From contig JAEELG010000115.1 of NCBI GenBank assembly GCA_016288775.1, positions 1 to 49,520 of the forward strand: a DNA stretch of 49,520 nucleotides, written 5' to 3'. Below are positions 27,574 through 37,002 of the stretch, piece by piece. The stretch is from Bacteroidales bacterium. GTDB taxonomy: Bacteria; Bacteroidota; Bacteroidia; Bacteroidales; UBA932. Position 1 is the stretch's first letter. The number at the start of each line of letters is the position of its first letter. Made by a program: the position numbers and the translations under genes. Under the pieces are notes generated by a model. It was not told the origin of the DNA. It did not search any database and saw nothing but the letters and a program-made list of their open reading frames with translations.

Positions 27574-28141
27574 TGTTATCGTCATCGGCGGCGGGCTTGC
27601 CGGAATGACGGCCGCCGAGGCTCTGCAGTCCGCGGGGCTCAAATGCGCGGTGATTGCCGAGGGTTTATCTCTTCACAACGCTCCCAGGAACGCGTTCCGC
27701 GCCGCAGGCGGCACCCTGCTCGCAGGCGACCGCGTGACCGGAGGCGACTTCGACGGCGACAGGCTCGTCCGCGTGCACACCGAGAAGCTCGGCGACGTGG
27801 CGCTGGAGGCCGGCGCCTTCGTGCTCGCCACAGGCAAATACTTCTCAAAGGGCATCGTGGCCGATATGGACAAGGTGTATGAGCCTCTGTTCGGGCTCGA
27901 CGTCGAATACGACGCCGACCGCAGCGGATGGTTCGACCCGTCCTTCGCCGCTCCCCAGCGTTTCCTCGAATTCGGCGTGAAGGCCGAGGACGGACGCGCA
28001 CTCAAGGACGGCAAGCCCCTTGCCAACGTATATCCCGCCGGCGAGGTTCTGGCAGGAATCTGCGGAGCCCAGGGCGATGCAACTGAAACTATCAGGAAGA
28101 GCGGGCTCGACGCCGCCGACGCAATAAGGAGGGCCAGGTAA
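27560..28141 (+). CDS. glpB: Short form of anaerobic G3P dehydrogenase subunit B
   Basis: 193 residues, less than half of E. coli GlpB (about 419). The first 40 residues (FDVIVIGGGLAGMTAAEAL) match the GlpB N-terminal Rossmann strand. The rest (GGTLLAGDRV, AFVLATGKYFSKGIVAD, EPLFGLDV, LANVYPAGEVLAG) matches the GlpB C-terminal part, so some 225-235 central residues are absent in frame. The frame is otherwise clean and overlaps glpA (by 11-14 bases) and glpC (TAATG), which argues for a working gene. ATG at 27563 is an alternative start. Confidence 0.88.
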   Translation: MMKFDVIVIGGGLAGMTAAEALQSAGLKCAVIAEGLSLHNAPRNAFRAAGGTLLAGDRVTGGDFDGDRLVRVHTEKLGDVALEAGAFVLATGKYFSKGIVADMDKVYEPLFGLDVEYDADRSGWFDPSFAAPQRFLEFGVKAEDGRALKDGKPLANVYPAGEVLAGICGAQGDATETIRKSGLDAADAIRRAR

Positions 28142-29388
28142 TGCAAGAGAGAAACATAAGCGCAAACAACTTCGAGCAGTGCCAGAAGTGCTCCATCTGC
28201 GAGACCGTGTGTCCCGTGATGGCCAACAACCCCGCCTATGCCGGCCCCAAGCGCTCCGGCCCCGACGGCGAGCGCTACCGCCTGAAGAACGGAATCTTCT
28301 TCGAGGATTCGCTCAAATACTGCCTCAACTGCAAACGCTGCGAGGTCGCCTGCCCGTCCGGAGTCCGCGTGGCCGACCTTATCCAGCAGGCCCGCATCGA
28401 CTACGGGCGCAAGCTGCCCAAACTTCGCGACACCATGCTGGCCAGCACGGACCAGGTGGGTCCGCTGGCAAGCGCCTTCGCGCCGATAGCGAACTTCTCG
28501 CTCGGCCTGGCGCCGGTCAAGGGCGTGATGCACCTCGCCCTCGGCGTCGACAGGCACCGCACCCTGCCCAAGTATGCCTCCGAGACCTTCGTCCGCTGGT
28601 TCAAGAAGAATGCGGAGGACAAGCAGGCTCAGTACTCAAAGCATATCAGTTACTACCACGGATGCTATGCCAACTACAATTACCCGCAGCTCGGCAAGGA
28701 CTTCGTGGCGGTGATGAACGCCTTCGGATATGGCGTGCACCTGATCGAGGGCGAGCGCTGCTGCGGCGTGGCCAAGATCGCCAACGGCATGATCGAAGCC
28801 GCCACGCGTGACGCGCGCACCAACGTCGACCTTTTCCGCGAATCCGTCAAGGCGGGCCGCGAGATCGTGACCGTATCCACCACCTGCACCATGACTCTCC
28901 TGGAGGAGTACCCGACCCTGCTTAAAGTCGGCAACGACCAGGTCAGGGACCATATCCACCTCGTGGAGCGTTTCCTCTGGAAGGCAATCGCTTCCGGCGA
29001 GGTGAAACCCGTGTGGAAGGAAGACTGGAAGGCGCGCGCCGCCTACCACTGCCCCTGCCACCAGGAGCGCCTCGGGCTCGGCATCTTCACAATGGAACTC
29101 ATGAAGATGATTCCGGGCATGGAACTCACAGAACTGGAGAGCAACTGCTGCGGCATCGCCGGCACCTACGGATTCAAGAAAGAGAATTACAAGGTGTCGC
29201 AGGCCATCGGCAAGCCTCTGTTCGACGACATCGCCGCCGCAGCGCCCGAATTCGTGGTGTGCGAATGCGAGACCTGCAAATGGCAGATAGAAATGTCCAC
29301 GGGCGTGCCCGTGAAAAACCCCGTGAGTATCCTGGCCGACGCCCTCGACCTGGATAAAACGGCGATATTGAACAAACCAACCAAATAA
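28141..29388 (+). CDS. glpC: Anaerobic glycerol-3-phosphate dehydrogenase subunit C
   Basis: 415 residues. Two ferredoxin motifs at the N-terminus, CQKCSICETVCP and CLNCKRCEVACPSG, bind 4Fe-4S clusters. Two CCG-type domains follow (ERCCGVAKI and SNCCGIAGTYG). GlpC links the GlpAB dehydrogenase to the membrane and quinones. It overlaps glpB by one base. The stop is only 35 bases before susC, with no terminator seen. Confidence 0.95.
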   Translation: MQERNISANNFEQCQKCSICETVCPVMANNPAYAGPKRSGPDGERYRLKNGIFFEDSLKYCLNCKRCEVACPSGVRVADLIQQARIDYGRKLPKLRDTMLASTDQVGPLASAFAPIANFSLGLAPVKGVMHLALGVDRHRTLPKYASETFVRWFKKNAEDKQAQYSKHISYYHGCYANYNYPQLGKDFVAVMNAFGYGVHLIEGERCCGVAKIANGMIEAATRDARTNVDLFRESVKAGREIVTVSTTCTMTLLEEYPTLLKVGNDQVRDHIHLVERFLWKAIASGEVKPVWKEDWKARAAYHCPCHQERLGLGIFTMELMKMIPGMELTELESNCCGIAGTYGFKKENYKVSQAIGKPLFDDIAAAAPEFVVCECETCKWQIEMSTGVPVKNPVSILADALDLDKTAILNKPTK

Positions 29389-29423
29389 TCATTTATTACT
29401 TCTTTTATCAACAATTTTAACAA

Positions 29424-32400
29424 ATGATGAACACAAAACTATTTGCTGCAATCGCCGCTGCGTTCCTCTTCCTGGGGACCTCTGCTCCGTTTGCCGCCGC
29501 TTCCACCACACAGGAAGCCGCTCCTCAGCAGCAGATCCAGGTTTCTGGTACTGTTGTTGACGCACAAGGGCAGCCCGTCCCCGGTGCCAGTGTCATCGTC
29601 AAAGGTACCACCAACGGTACGATGACCGACACCCAGGGCCGATTCACCCTCAGGGTCGCCCCTGGTGCAACTCTCGAAATCTCCTGCATCGGCTACGCCA
29701 CCCAGGATGTTGCCGCCAGGGAGAACCTCCGCGTCCTCCTTAAGGACGATGCCGAACTCCTCGAAGAGACTGTCGTTGTCGGTTACGGCGCACAGAAGAA
29801 GGTCAACCTGACCGGTGCCGTTACCTCCGTCAACGTTGACAAGGCCCTGGAAGGCCGTCCCATTCCCGACGTGGCCCGTGGTCTGCAGGGTATGGCTCCC
29901 GGTCTGAATGTGCGTATTGGTTCCACTGAAGTTGGTTCCGACGCCATTCTCCGCATCCGTGGCCAGCGCGGTTCCATCGAAGGTTCCTCCGCTCCCCTTA
30001 TCCTGTTGGACAACGTGGAGATCCCTTCCCTGAACCTCGTAAATCCCGATGACGTTGAGTCCGTCTCCATCCTGAAGGATGCCGCCTCCGCTTCCATCTA
30101 CGGTGCAAAGGCTGCATTCGGCGTTATCCTGATCACCACCAAGAAGGGATCCAAGGAAGCCGACCGCGTGAATATCACCTATTCCGGCAATATGGCTTTC
30201 CAGAGCATGGCCAAGGATTATGAGATGGCCGACGTCGAGGCTCTCCACTACTGGGTGGAATCCGCCGAGCGTACCGGCAACTACAACCCTGTCGGAGCTT
30301 TCTGGCTCATCGACCGTGCCGGTTACAACGCTTCCGTCGCATGGAAGGAGAGATACGGAAACGGCAAGCTCGATCCCGACTCCCCCATGACCTACGGACG
30401 TGACTGGTATGTCGACGGCTCCGGCCGCAAGATCGGTATCCGTACCTACGATCCTTACTATTACAACGTGCGCAAGTCCGCTCCTTCGATGACCCACAAC
30501 ATCTCCGTTGCCGGCAGCAAGGGGCGCACCGACTACAACATCAGCCTTGGTTACCTTGACCAGAAGGGTCTGATGAAGAACACTGACTATGACTTCTATC
30601 GCCGTTACAACGCCAACGTCCGCGTCAATACCAAGATCAATGACTGGCTCGCTGTCCACGGCGGAATGATGATGACCAACGCCACCAAGTCATGGGCTCT
30701 GTCCACCACCTCCACCACCGCTGACCAATGGTACTACCTCTTCCGTTGGGCCGCCAACTACCCGCTGGTTTCCCAGGACGAGAACGGAAACAACCTCCGT
30801 ACCATGGCCTATGAGACTTCCATCGCGCATCAGGCAAAGACCAAGACCCTCTACCAGAGCGTGAACGTGGGTACCACCATCACCCCGCTGAAGAACTGGA
30901 ACATCAATATTGACTACACCTACGCCAATAACAACGACCAGACCTTCAAGCCCGGTTTCACCATCTACGGTGCCAACACCTGGGCCGCCGCCAAGCCGCT
31001 CACCAAGAACGGCGCCACCTATACCGTGGCCAACGAGTGGAACGAGTACAACGGCCTGGGTTCCCAGATCACCGCTTACGGTCTGCCGGTGGAACTCTAC
31101 CAGCCTTCTTCCTACAACATGATCAACCAGGATTCCGGCACTTCCCAGCGTCAGACCTGGAACATCACTTCCTCCTATGACCTCAAGCTCGGCCAGAGCA
31201 TGTTCAACTTCCTCCTCGGTTCCAACATCGTGAGTTACGACTACACCTATGTATGGGCCCAGAAGAAGGACCTCATGGACATCAACAACCCTCAGTTCCC
31301 TCTGGCAACCGGTACCGAGACCGTCAGCGGTAACAACACCTGGAGCTCCACCGTCGGTTTCTTCGGCCGTGTGAACTACAACCTCAAGGAGCGTTACCTC
31401 CTGGAGGCCAACCTCCGTTACGACGGATCCTCCAAGTTCCCCACCGCCCTTAAGTGGCGCTGGTTCCCTTCCTTCTCCGCCGGCTGGCGCGTGACCGAAG
31501 AGCCCTGGATGGTTAACGTCAAGGACGTCCTCTCCTCCCTCAAGCTCCGCGCTTCCTGGGGTATGATCGGCGACCAGACCGTCGCATCTTCCCTCTACAT
31601 TCCTCTGATGAGTGCCCAGACCACTTACTGGATGCACAGCAATGTGAAGGATTCCGCTTATGCCACTCCCGGTCTGGTGGCCTCCGACATTACCTGGCAG
31701 GACATCATCACCACGGACTTCGGCGTAGACTTCTCCCTGTTCAACCAGGTGAACGTTTCCTTCGACTGGTATCAGCGTGACACCAAGAACATGATAGTTC
31801 CTATGGAAGGAATGGGTTACAACGTGGGTGCAACCGCTCCCAAGGGCAACTATGGTAACCTGAGGACCCGTGGTTGGGAACTCGAGGTCAGCTACGGCAA
31901 GACCTTCTCCAACGGCCTCAGCGTTTCCGCTACCGCCACCCTCGCCGACGCCCAGACCGTCATCACCAAGTACGGAGAGAACGCCCAGTCAGTCAACAGC
32001 TGGTACAACGGAAAGGTTGACGGCGAAATCTGGGGTTACCGGGTAGACCGCCTCTTCCAGAACGAAGACTTTGCATACGATGCAGACGGCAACCTTATCA
32101 AGCAGGCCGACAAGTACGGCAACTACTACCAGTATGCCGACGGCAAGAACTACGCTACCCAGGGCAAGATCGCTAACGGCAGTCTCATTTCCGGTCCTGG
32201 TGACGTTAAGTTCATCGACCTTGACGGTGACGGCGTGATCTCCAATGGTGAACAGCTCATCGGCTTCTACGACAAGGACAATACCGACAACGAGGAACTC
32301 TGGGGCAAGCCCCGCTACGGCGACCTCGACGTCATCGGTAACACCACTCCCCGTTACGAGTACGGTTTCCGCGTAGACCTTGACTTCAAGGGCTTCGACT

Positions 32401-32909
32401 TCTCCGTATTCCTGCAGGGTATCGGCAAGCGCGACATGCTTGGATCCTCCTGGACCTCCATCCCCGGCTTCAGCTCCGGTGACGGTGGTATGGCCGCAAC
32501 CTTCGCCAACGACTTCTGGTATGAAACCAAGGACGCAAGCGGCAAGGTTATCGACTCCAACTATAACGCCTTCTATCCCAGGGCAGCCCACTGTGGCCGC
32601 AGCCTCATCTTCAACATGGTGCCCAGCGACCGCTATCTCCTGAACATGGCATACCTCCGCGTCAAGAACATCACCCTGGGTTACACCATTCCCAGCAAGA
32701 TCACCCGCAACATCAACATGCAGAGGGCTCGCGTGTATGTTTCCCTGGAGAACTTCCTCACCTTCGACCATCTGAATGGCCTGCCTATCGACCCGGAAGA
32801 AATCGCCGGTTACTCCTCCTTCAACAGCAGCAACTACAACTCCAGCTTTGCCGGTGTTGGAGCTCCTGCTTACAAGAGTGCCTCCTTCGGCGTTCAGGTT
32901 ACCTTCTAA
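29424..32909 (+). CDS. SusC/RagA family TonB-linked outer-membrane transporter
   Basis: 1161 residues. Signal peptide (cleavage near PFAAAS), CarboxypepD_reg-like domain (VSGTVVDAQGQPVPGASVIVKGT to about residue 115), a TonB-box-like LEETVVVGYG, the plug (VARGLQGMAPGLNVRI, LRIRGQRGS, DVESVSILKDAASASIYGAKAAFGVI), then a beta-barrel ending VQVTF. It imports a nutrient with its SusD partner; no degradative enzymes nearby show which one. Codons are strongly biased to GGT, CGT and TCC compared with glpC, a sign of high expression. It begins 35 bases after glpC with no clear -7 box in the gap. Confidence 0.96.
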   Translation: MMNTKLFAAIAAAFLFLGTSAPFAAASTTQEAAPQQQIQVSGTVVDAQGQPVPGASVIVKGTTNGTMTDTQGRFTLRVAPGATLEISCIGYATQDVAARENLRVLLKDDAELLEETVVVGYGAQKKVNLTGAVTSVNVDKALEGRPIPDVARGLQGMAPGLNVRIGSTEVGSDAILRIRGQRGSIEGSSAPLILLDNVEIPSLNLVNPDDVESVSILKDAASASIYGAKAAFGVILITTKKGSKEADRVNITYSGNMAFQSMAKDYEMADVEALHYWVESAERTGNYNPVGAFWLIDRAGYNASVAWKERYGNGKLDPDSPMTYGRDWYVDGSGRKIGIRTYDPYYYNVRKSAPSMTHNISVAGSKGRTDYNISLGYLDQKGLMKNTDYDFYRRYNANVRVNTKINDWLAVHGGMMMTNATKSWALSTTSTTADQWYYLFRWAANYPLVSQDENGNNLRTMAYETSIAHQAKTKTLYQSVNVGTTITPLKNWNINIDYTYANNNDQTFKPGFTIYGANTWAAAKPLTKNGATYTVANEWNEYNGLGSQITAYGLPVELYQPSSYNMINQDSGTSQRQTWNITSSYDLKLGQSMFNFLLGSNIVSYDYTYVWAQKKDLMDINNPQFPLATGTETVSGNNTWSSTVGFFGRVNYNLKERYLLEANLRYDGSSKFPTALKWRWFPSFSAGWRVTEEPWMVNVKDVLSSLKLRASWGMIGDQTVASSLYIPLMSAQTTYWMHSNVKDSAYATPGLVASDITWQDIITTDFGVDFSLFNQVNVSFDWYQRDTKNMIVPMEGMGYNVGATAPKGNYGNLRTRGWELEVSYGKTFSNGLSVSATATLADAQTVITKYGENAQSVNSWYNGKVDGEIWGYRVDRLFQNEDFAYDADGNLIKQADKYGNYYQYADGKNYATQGKIANGSLISGPGDVKFIDLDGDGVISNGEQLIGFYDKDNTDNEELWGKPRYGDLDVIGNTTPRYEYGFRVDLDFKGFDFSVFLQGIGKRDMLGSSWTSIPGFSSGDGGMAATFANDFWYETKDASGKVIDSNYNAFYPRAAHCGRSLIFNMVPSDRYLLNMAYLRVKNITLGYTIPSKITRNINMQRARVYVSLENFLTFDHLNGLPIDPEEIAGYSSFNSSNYNSSFAGVGAPAYKSASFGVQVTF

Positions 32910-32923
32910 TTTAGCATAAGCAT

Positions 32924-34999
32924 ATGAAAAAGTATATCAATATCCTTTTTGCCGCAGCTCTTGCTCTTGTTCTCTCCGGATGCCAGGAATTCCTTACCAG
33001 GGACAACCTGACCTCGCTGGATGACGTTACTTATTGGAGATCCGAGCAAAACATCCGCCTGTTCGTGAACGGTGCGTATGGAAACTACTTCAGCGGCTAT
33101 TCCGACAGCTGGGGCCAGACAAACGCCCCCGGCGTGTACTCTGCCGGTGAGTATAGCGATGACTATACCTCCTCCGGTGTGCAGCGCAACATCCTGCTCT
33201 CCGTCCCTGCAGACAACTGGTACCGTGCCGAGTCCACCCCCTACCGTGGCGTGTGGCTTGCCCGTCGTGCCGGTTCCGCATGGAACTTCGCATATGTCCG
33301 TAAATGGAACCTCCTCATTAACCGTCTGGAAGGCATGAAGGAAGGCAACTACCTCACCGAAGAGGAATACAACCACTGGATGGGTGTCGCCCGTTTCCTC
33401 CGTGGCTGGGAATACAGCCGCCTGGTGCTCAGCTTCGGCGACGTTCCTTACTTTGACAAGGAAGTTGCTTCCGACGACATGGACACCCAGTTCAAGGCCC
33501 GCGACCCTCGTTCCGAGGTCATGAACAAGTGCCTCGAGGACTTCCAGTTCGCAATGAACAACGTGCGTGAGAGCGACGGCCAGAACTACATCAACAAGTA
33601 TGTGGTCGGCACCATCGCTTCCCGTTGCATGCTGTACGAAGGTACCTGGTACATCTACCACAAGAATGACGAGGCCATGAAGACCTCCAAGGACATCGAC
33701 GCCAACGCCAAGAAGTTCCTTGAGGCCGCCCGTGACTTTGCCGGCGTGGTTGTCAATTCCGGCAAATTCGGCTTCGACACCGACTTCCGCACCCTGTTCG
33801 GAACCCTCTACAAGACTCCGACCAGCAAGGAAATCATCCTTTACCGCGAATACAACAAGAGCGTGAATTCCTACGCACAGCACTGCATCGCCTCCTATTC
33901 CGGCGGTAACGGCGGTTACGAGAGCCAGATCACTTCCGGTAACCTCTCCACCCTGAAGGCATGGCTCTGCAACGACGGCAAGCCTTATTCCAGCTCCACC
34001 GTCGAAGGCGCAGACAGCTGGAGGATGCAGGACATGGTCAAGACCCGTGACCCTCGCTTCGAGGCTTCCTTCGTCGACGAGCCCGTCCTTTCCGGTCCTA
34101 CCGGACTCTATTCCGAGAAGTTCATCGACCGTATCGGCGTGCAGTATGCATACAACGGCAAGACCTGCCCTCCCTGCTACGCTTCCGATACCAACGAGAA
34201 CGGTTATCCCTGCGTCCGTTACGCCGAGACCGTGCTGAACTGGATCGAGGCAAAGGCTGAGCTGGCCGACCACTTCGGCGGCGCCGCCGTCACCCAGGAC
34301 GACCTGGACAAGTCGGTCAACGCCATCCGTCTGCGTCCTCTGGACGACACCGCAAAGGCAAAGGGCGTCAAGCAGACCGCTCCTCTCAAGCTGGGTGCAA
34401 TTCCTGACGATCCCGCACGTACCGGTGATCCTATCAAGACCACCCTCGGTTACAAGACCGCTGGCGCAACCTCCCCGCTGCTGTGGGAGATCCGCCGCGA
34501 GCGCCGTATGGAGTTCTTCCTGGAGCAGTATCGTCCTCAGGATATCCGTCGTTGGGGCCAGCTTGAGCTCATGCTCATCGCCAACAACCCGGATCTGGGC
34601 GTCGGTGGCTGGGTAGAACTTGACCTCGCCGCAACTCTCACCGCCGAGCAGGCAGCCGATCTCCCCGGCAACCGTAAGGCACAGACCACCAACCTCCTGA
34701 AGACCAAGGCCAATGTTGGTTACAACCTCCTGACCAAGGGCAACTTCGACATCGTGGCCGTCTATCCTATCGCCGGCAAGAACGGCGACGGCACCATCAA
34801 GCTTGGTGACGCCAAGTACTGGGACAAGGATGTCACCGACGTGTCCGTGATGCGCGGTTTCCTCCGTCCCCAGAAGATCCAGGACCGCGACGCACGTAAC
34901 GTGGACGTCCGCAACTACCTGGAGCCTATCTGCACCGACGTTATGAATCAGTATGCAGAAAAGGGATACGAGATCAAGCAGAACCCTGGTTGGGAATAG
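32924..34999 (+). CDS. SusD/RagB family nutrient-binding lipoprotein
   Basis: 691 residues. The lipoprotein signal ends LSGC with Cys20 followed by QEFL, usual for SusD. The body is the alpha-helical TPR-like fold (VARFLRGWEYSRLVLSFGDVPYFDKE) and the C-terminal SusD block (PLLWEIRRERRMEFFLEQYRPQDIRRWG). It forms the lid over the SusC barrel and binds the ligand. It starts 14 bases after susC, shares the same biased codon use, and is followed by an intrinsic terminator. Confidence 0.95.
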   Translation: MKKYINILFAAALALVLSGCQEFLTRDNLTSLDDVTYWRSEQNIRLFVNGAYGNYFSGYSDSWGQTNAPGVYSAGEYSDDYTSSGVQRNILLSVPADNWYRAESTPYRGVWLARRAGSAWNFAYVRKWNLLINRLEGMKEGNYLTEEEYNHWMGVARFLRGWEYSRLVLSFGDVPYFDKEVASDDMDTQFKARDPRSEVMNKCLEDFQFAMNNVRESDGQNYINKYVVGTIASRCMLYEGTWYIYHKNDEAMKTSKDIDANAKKFLEAARDFAGVVVNSGKFGFDTDFRTLFGTLYKTPTSKEIILYREYNKSVNSYAQHCIASYSGGNGGYESQITSGNLSTLKAWLCNDGKPYSSSTVEGADSWRMQDMVKTRDPRFEASFVDEPVLSGPTGLYSEKFIDRIGVQYAYNGKTCPPCYASDTNENGYPCVRYAETVLNWIEAKAELADHFGGAAVTQDDLDKSVNAIRLRPLDDTAKAKGVKQTAPLKLGAIPDDPARTGDPIKTTLGYKTAGATSPLLWEIRRERRMEFFLEQYRPQDIRRWGQLELMLIANNPDLGVGGWVELDLAATLTAEQAADLPGNRKAQTTNLLKTKANVGYNLLTKGNFDIVAVYPIAGKNGDGTIKLGDAKYWDKDVTDVSVMRGFLRPQKIQDRDARNVDVRNYLEPICTDVMNQYAEKGYEIKQNPGWE

Positions 35000-35018
35000 A
35001 TTATTCTGAATGTATTAT

Positions 35019-35053
35019 GGGGGAGGGGTCAAAATGGGCCCTCCCCCTTTTTT
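35019..35053 (+). terminator. Intrinsic terminator after susCD
   Basis: GGGGGAGGG (35019-35027) pairs perfectly with CCCTCCCCC (35039-35047) around an 11-base loop and is followed by TTTTTT. It lies 20 bases after the susD stop. Confidence 0.9.
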
Positions 35054-35063
35054 AAAAGAGCCA

Positions 35064-35720
35064 ATGAAAAAGTGTTTCATATCCCTTTGCACATTCTGCC
35101 TGATGGCGGTGAACGCCGGGGCACAATCTGCACAGGCCGAATTCGAGGCTACGCTGCCGGATAGCGTCAAATATGTAATACCGGCATTCGGACCGGGCAG
35201 CATATTATACAAAGACGGCGGTTTTTCCCGCGGCTCCTTTAACATCTGCACCCTGGACAACACGCTCCGTTACATAGATACCGACCAGTCCGAAAAGGTC
35301 CTTGCCGACCCGTCCCAGGTAGAGAGCGTTTCCATTTCCAACGTTCTTTTCCTGCACGTAAACAACATGTATCTGGGCGTAGTGAAAGACTTCGGCGAAG
35401 TACTGCTGTGCGTAGAAAAACGCCTTGTTTTCGACGACCGAAAAACGGGTGCGTACGGCACATCATCGGCCACAACCAGCATCCGTACCGTAGGTACTTC
35501 CACCGAGGGCGGATCCACATTCCGTTTCTCCAAAGTGAAGTACGAAGTAAAAGAGAGTCCCTATCTTTACAAAAAGAAACGCATATATGTGCCTTCAAAG
35601 AAGACACTCGTCAAGCTGTTTCCGGACAAAAAGGCCGATATAGAAGCCTATGTTCAGGAAAGCCGCGTGGATTTCTCCGATTTCCGTCAGGTGGAGGCGT
35701 TGTTGGAAAAGATTCGATGA
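35064..35720 (+). CDS. Secreted protein of unknown function
   Basis: 218 residues from MKKCFISLC, with a signal peptide ending near NAGAQ; the frame open further upstream is in the terminator. The rest is mixed alpha/beta with a basic C-terminal region (KKKRIYVPSKKTLVKLFPDKKADI). No catalytic motif or named family is recognised, although similar periplasmic proteins are common in Bacteroidota. The start is only 10 bases after the susCD terminator T-run and no -7 box is seen, so expression may depend on read-through. It converges on rimO with one base between stops. Confidence 0.8.
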   Translation: MKKCFISLCTFCLMAVNAGAQSAQAEFEATLPDSVKYVIPAFGPGSILYKDGGFSRGSFNICTLDNTLRYIDTDQSEKVLADPSQVESVSISNVLFLHVNNMYLGVVKDFGEVLLCVEKRLVFDDRKTGAYGTSSATTSIRTVGTSTEGGSTFRFSKVKYEVKESPYLYKKKRIYVPSKKTLVKLFPDKKADIEAYVQESRVDFSDFRQVEALLEKIR

Positions 35721-35721
35721 A

Positions 35722-37002
35722 TCAGTTGGCTTCGGCCAGCAGATCGTAATCGTCAGCGTCGACGATGCTGACGTTCAGATAGGAGCCGATGAGTTTTTCA
35801 TCGGCTTCTTTTATTTGTGCCAGTATCTCGCCGTCCACCTCGGGACTCTCGTACTGGCTGCGGCAGACGAGCCGCCCGTCCACGATATCGTCCACAAGCA
35901 CATGCTCGGTGGTGCCGATACGGGAGCGGTTGAAAGAAAGGGATATCTCCGCCTGAAGCGACATGAGGGCGTCGAGGCGGCGGCGCTTCTCCTCCTCGGG
36001 AACGTCGTCCGCGAGATGCTGCGCGCCCCAGGTGCCCTCCTCCTCGGAATAGCAGAATGCGCCCAGACGCTCGAAACGGGCTTCGCGCACGAAGTCGAGA
36101 AGTTCGTTAAACTCCGCATCCCCTTCTCCGGGATGCCCCACGATCATGGTGGTGCGCAGGACGACGCCAGGAACGCGTTCACGGAGCGTCCTGATGAGCT
36201 TCCGCGTCCATGCCGAGTCTACGTGGCGGTGCATGTTGTCCAGCACCTTGTCGCTGATGTGCTGGAGGGGGATGTCGAGGTATTTGCAGACCTTGGGATT
36301 GTTTGCCATCTGGTCAAGCACGTCCTCCGGGAAGTCTGCTGGATAAGAATAATGGATGCGCAGGCGCTCCACGCCAGGGATGTCTGAGAGGCGCTGAAGC
36401 AGTTCTGCAAGGGCCCTGTATCCGTAGAGGTCGAGCCCGTAAAACGTGGTGTCCTGAGCGATGAGGATAAGCTCGCTGACGCCTTCCGACACCAGCTGCC
36501 GCGCCTCGGTCTCCAGGTCCTCCATGGGAACGGATTTGTGGGCACCGCGGATGAAAGGAATGGCGCAGTAGGAGCAACGGCGGTCGCAGCCCTCAGAGAT
36601 TTTCAGGTATGCATAACCGCGCCTCGCTTCCTGACGGCGGGCCGTAAAACGCGAAGGCGGCGCGCCGAGGTATCTGAGTATGGGATTAAGGTCGCGGGCG
36701 CCGAACCAGGCATCCACTTCGGGAATGAGTCCGGGCATTTCGGCAGCGTAGCGCTGCGACAGGCAGCCGAACACCACCAGCTTGTCCGCCTCTCCCCTCT
36801 TTTTGGCCTCTGCACCCTCTAAAACGGCCTGTATCGACTCTTCCTTGGCGTCGCCTATGAATCCGCAGGTATTGTACAACAAGTAGTCTACAGGGCCTTT
36901 TTCGGCCACAACGAAATCATCTGCCGGCAATGCTGCCAGCAGATGTTCGGTGTCGACGCTGTTCTTGGAACAGCCCAGGGTTATGACCTTAAGCCTCTTC
37001 AA
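35722..37002 (-). CDS. rimO: Ribosomal protein S12 methylthiotransferase RimO
   Basis: 426 residues. The N-terminal UPF0004 domain has LGCSKNSVDTEHL and further Cys at NTCGF and FGCLSQRY for an auxiliary cluster. The radical SAM core has CDRRCSYCAIP (C-x3-C-x2-C), followed by SEGVSELILIAQDTTFYG typical of RimO, and a C-terminal TRAM domain (about 365-420). It adds a methylthio group to the conserved Asp of ribosomal protein S12. Its start overlaps the DUF5606 gene by 14 bases, making it the last gene of a minus-strand operon. Confidence 0.97.
   Translation of the reverse strand: MKRLKVITLGCSKNSVDTEHLLAALPADDFVVAEKGPVDYLLYNTCGFIGDAKEESIQAVLEGAEAKKRGEADKLVVFGCLSQRYAAEMPGLIPEVDAWFGARDLNPILRYLGAPPSRFTARRQEARRGYAYLKISEGCDRRCSYCAIPFIRGAHKSVPMEDLETEARQLVSEGVSELILIAQDTTFYGLDLYGYRALAELLQRLSDIPGVERLRIHYSYPADFPEDVLDQMANNPKVCKYLDIPLQHISDKVLDNMHRHVDSAWTRKLIRTLRERVPGVVLRTTMIVGHPGEGDAEFNELLDFVREARFERLGAFCYSEEEGTWGAQHLADDVPEEEKRRRLDALMSLQAEISLSFNRSRIGTTEHVLVDDIVDGRLVCRSQYESPEVDGEILAQIKEADEKLIGSYLNVSIVDADDYDLLAEAN

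Noticed and set aside
26266..27642. 458-codon frame antisense to glpA
   Set aside because: Shadow of glpA; rich in Gly/Ala/His with no domain.
32906..34273. 455-codon frame antisense to susD
   Set aside because: Shadow caused by the strong codon bias of susD.
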